NCBI RefSeq assembly: GCF_900302455.1 | Contig: NZ_ONZG01000002.1 | Coordinates: 186,001 to 250,000, forward strand | Direction of reading: 5' to 3' | Source: Falsiruegeria mediterranea M17 | GTDB taxonomy: Bacteria > Pseudomonadota > Alphaproteobacteria > Rhodobacterales > Rhodobacteraceae | DNA length: 64,000 nt | Notes under the pieces: generated by a model | Database searches by the model: none | What the model saw: the letters and a program-made list of their open reading frames with translations, nothing else | What the model was told of the DNA's origin: nothing | Shown here: one piece after another, positions 63,897-64,000 of the stretch | Layout: each line of letters opens with the position of its first letter | How positions within the stretch are numbered: the first letter of the stretch is position 1 | Position numbers and translations under genes: made by a program

Positions 63897-64000
63897 CGGC
63901 GTCACCGACACCCTGCCTCGTTTGTTTCAAGCGCCTCGCAGCAACAGTTCCCGCCGCAAACAGTGCCTTCGTTCAGCCAACACCGAGCATTGCCAGATCA
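63897..64000. other. Right edge of the window
   Basis: The last 104 bases after lipB hold no frame or motif that I can support; a gene may enter from beyond the edge. Confidence 0.3.

Overview
The window is about 60% GC chromosomal DNA from an alphaproteobacterium of the family Rhodobacteraceae, most likely the Roseobacter group (Ruegeria/Phaeobacter-like). This is inferred from the protein sequences, the long-linker FtsZ, the DUF2484 pair in the division cluster, the aerobic cobaltochelatase genes cobS/cobT, and a DUF1127 gene followed by CcsR-type ('cuckoo') small RNAs. No database search was run. Most of the window is conserved core genome. The accessory-looking parts are few: a lone sulfatase at the left edge, a 2.2 kb stretch with an RTX protein between two tRNA genes, and small secreted proteins scattered through the histidine genes.

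Layout. 1-875: sulfatase, cut by the left edge. 1199-4797: cobS, a racemase-like gene and cobT, the aerobic cobaltochelatase operon. 4887-10179: a secreted hypothetical, an aminopeptidase P, a DUF427 protein, a CHAP-domain lipoprotein and a CLC chloride channel. 10549-38103: an almost complete division and cell wall (dcw) cluster on the minus strand. In transcription order it reads mraZ, rsmH, ftsL, ftsI, murE, murF, mraY, murD, then ftsW, murG, murC, two DUF2484 genes, a membrane protein, murB, ddl, ftsQ, ftsA, a secreted hypothetical, ftsZ, lpxC, bamD and recN. Between murD and ftsW lie a trypsin-like protease, a flavoprotein of the HI0933 family and a signal-less glucosaminidase-amidase fusion; the last two are on the opposite strand.

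38150-39078 is the regulatory region of the dcw cluster. It holds two groups of MraZ-type TGGGA repeats, a perfect DnaA box and a leader ending in a strong intrinsic terminator just before mraZ (an UpsM-like attenuated leader). 39079-39740 is the most distinctive locus: a DUF1127 gene followed by four tandem units, each with two hairpins presenting CCTCCTCCCT-type (anti-Shine-Dalgarno-like) loops, closed by a terminator.

39789-49227: DUF1330 protein, UvrD-type helicase, a membrane diguanylate cyclase, an FMN-dependent hydroxy-acid dehydrogenase and pyruvate carboxylase. 49603-49909: three nearly identical tRNA-Gly genes. 50001-57811: GNAT, an Lrp-like effector domain, and hisB, hisH, hisA, hisF, hisE interleaved with small envelope proteins. 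57837-64000: a candidate small RNA, a YHS protein, a zinc-ribbon protein that appears to start at ATT, rlmB, tRNA-Tyr, an RTX protein, tRNA-Leu, a DsbA-like oxidoreductase and lipB.

The dcw genes supply the whole cytoplasmic route from UDP-MurNAc to lipid II and the divisome that uses it. mraZ probably represses its own cluster through the upstream TGGGA repeats, and most genes overlap by 1-13 bases or lie within 30 bases of each other, indicating coupled expression.
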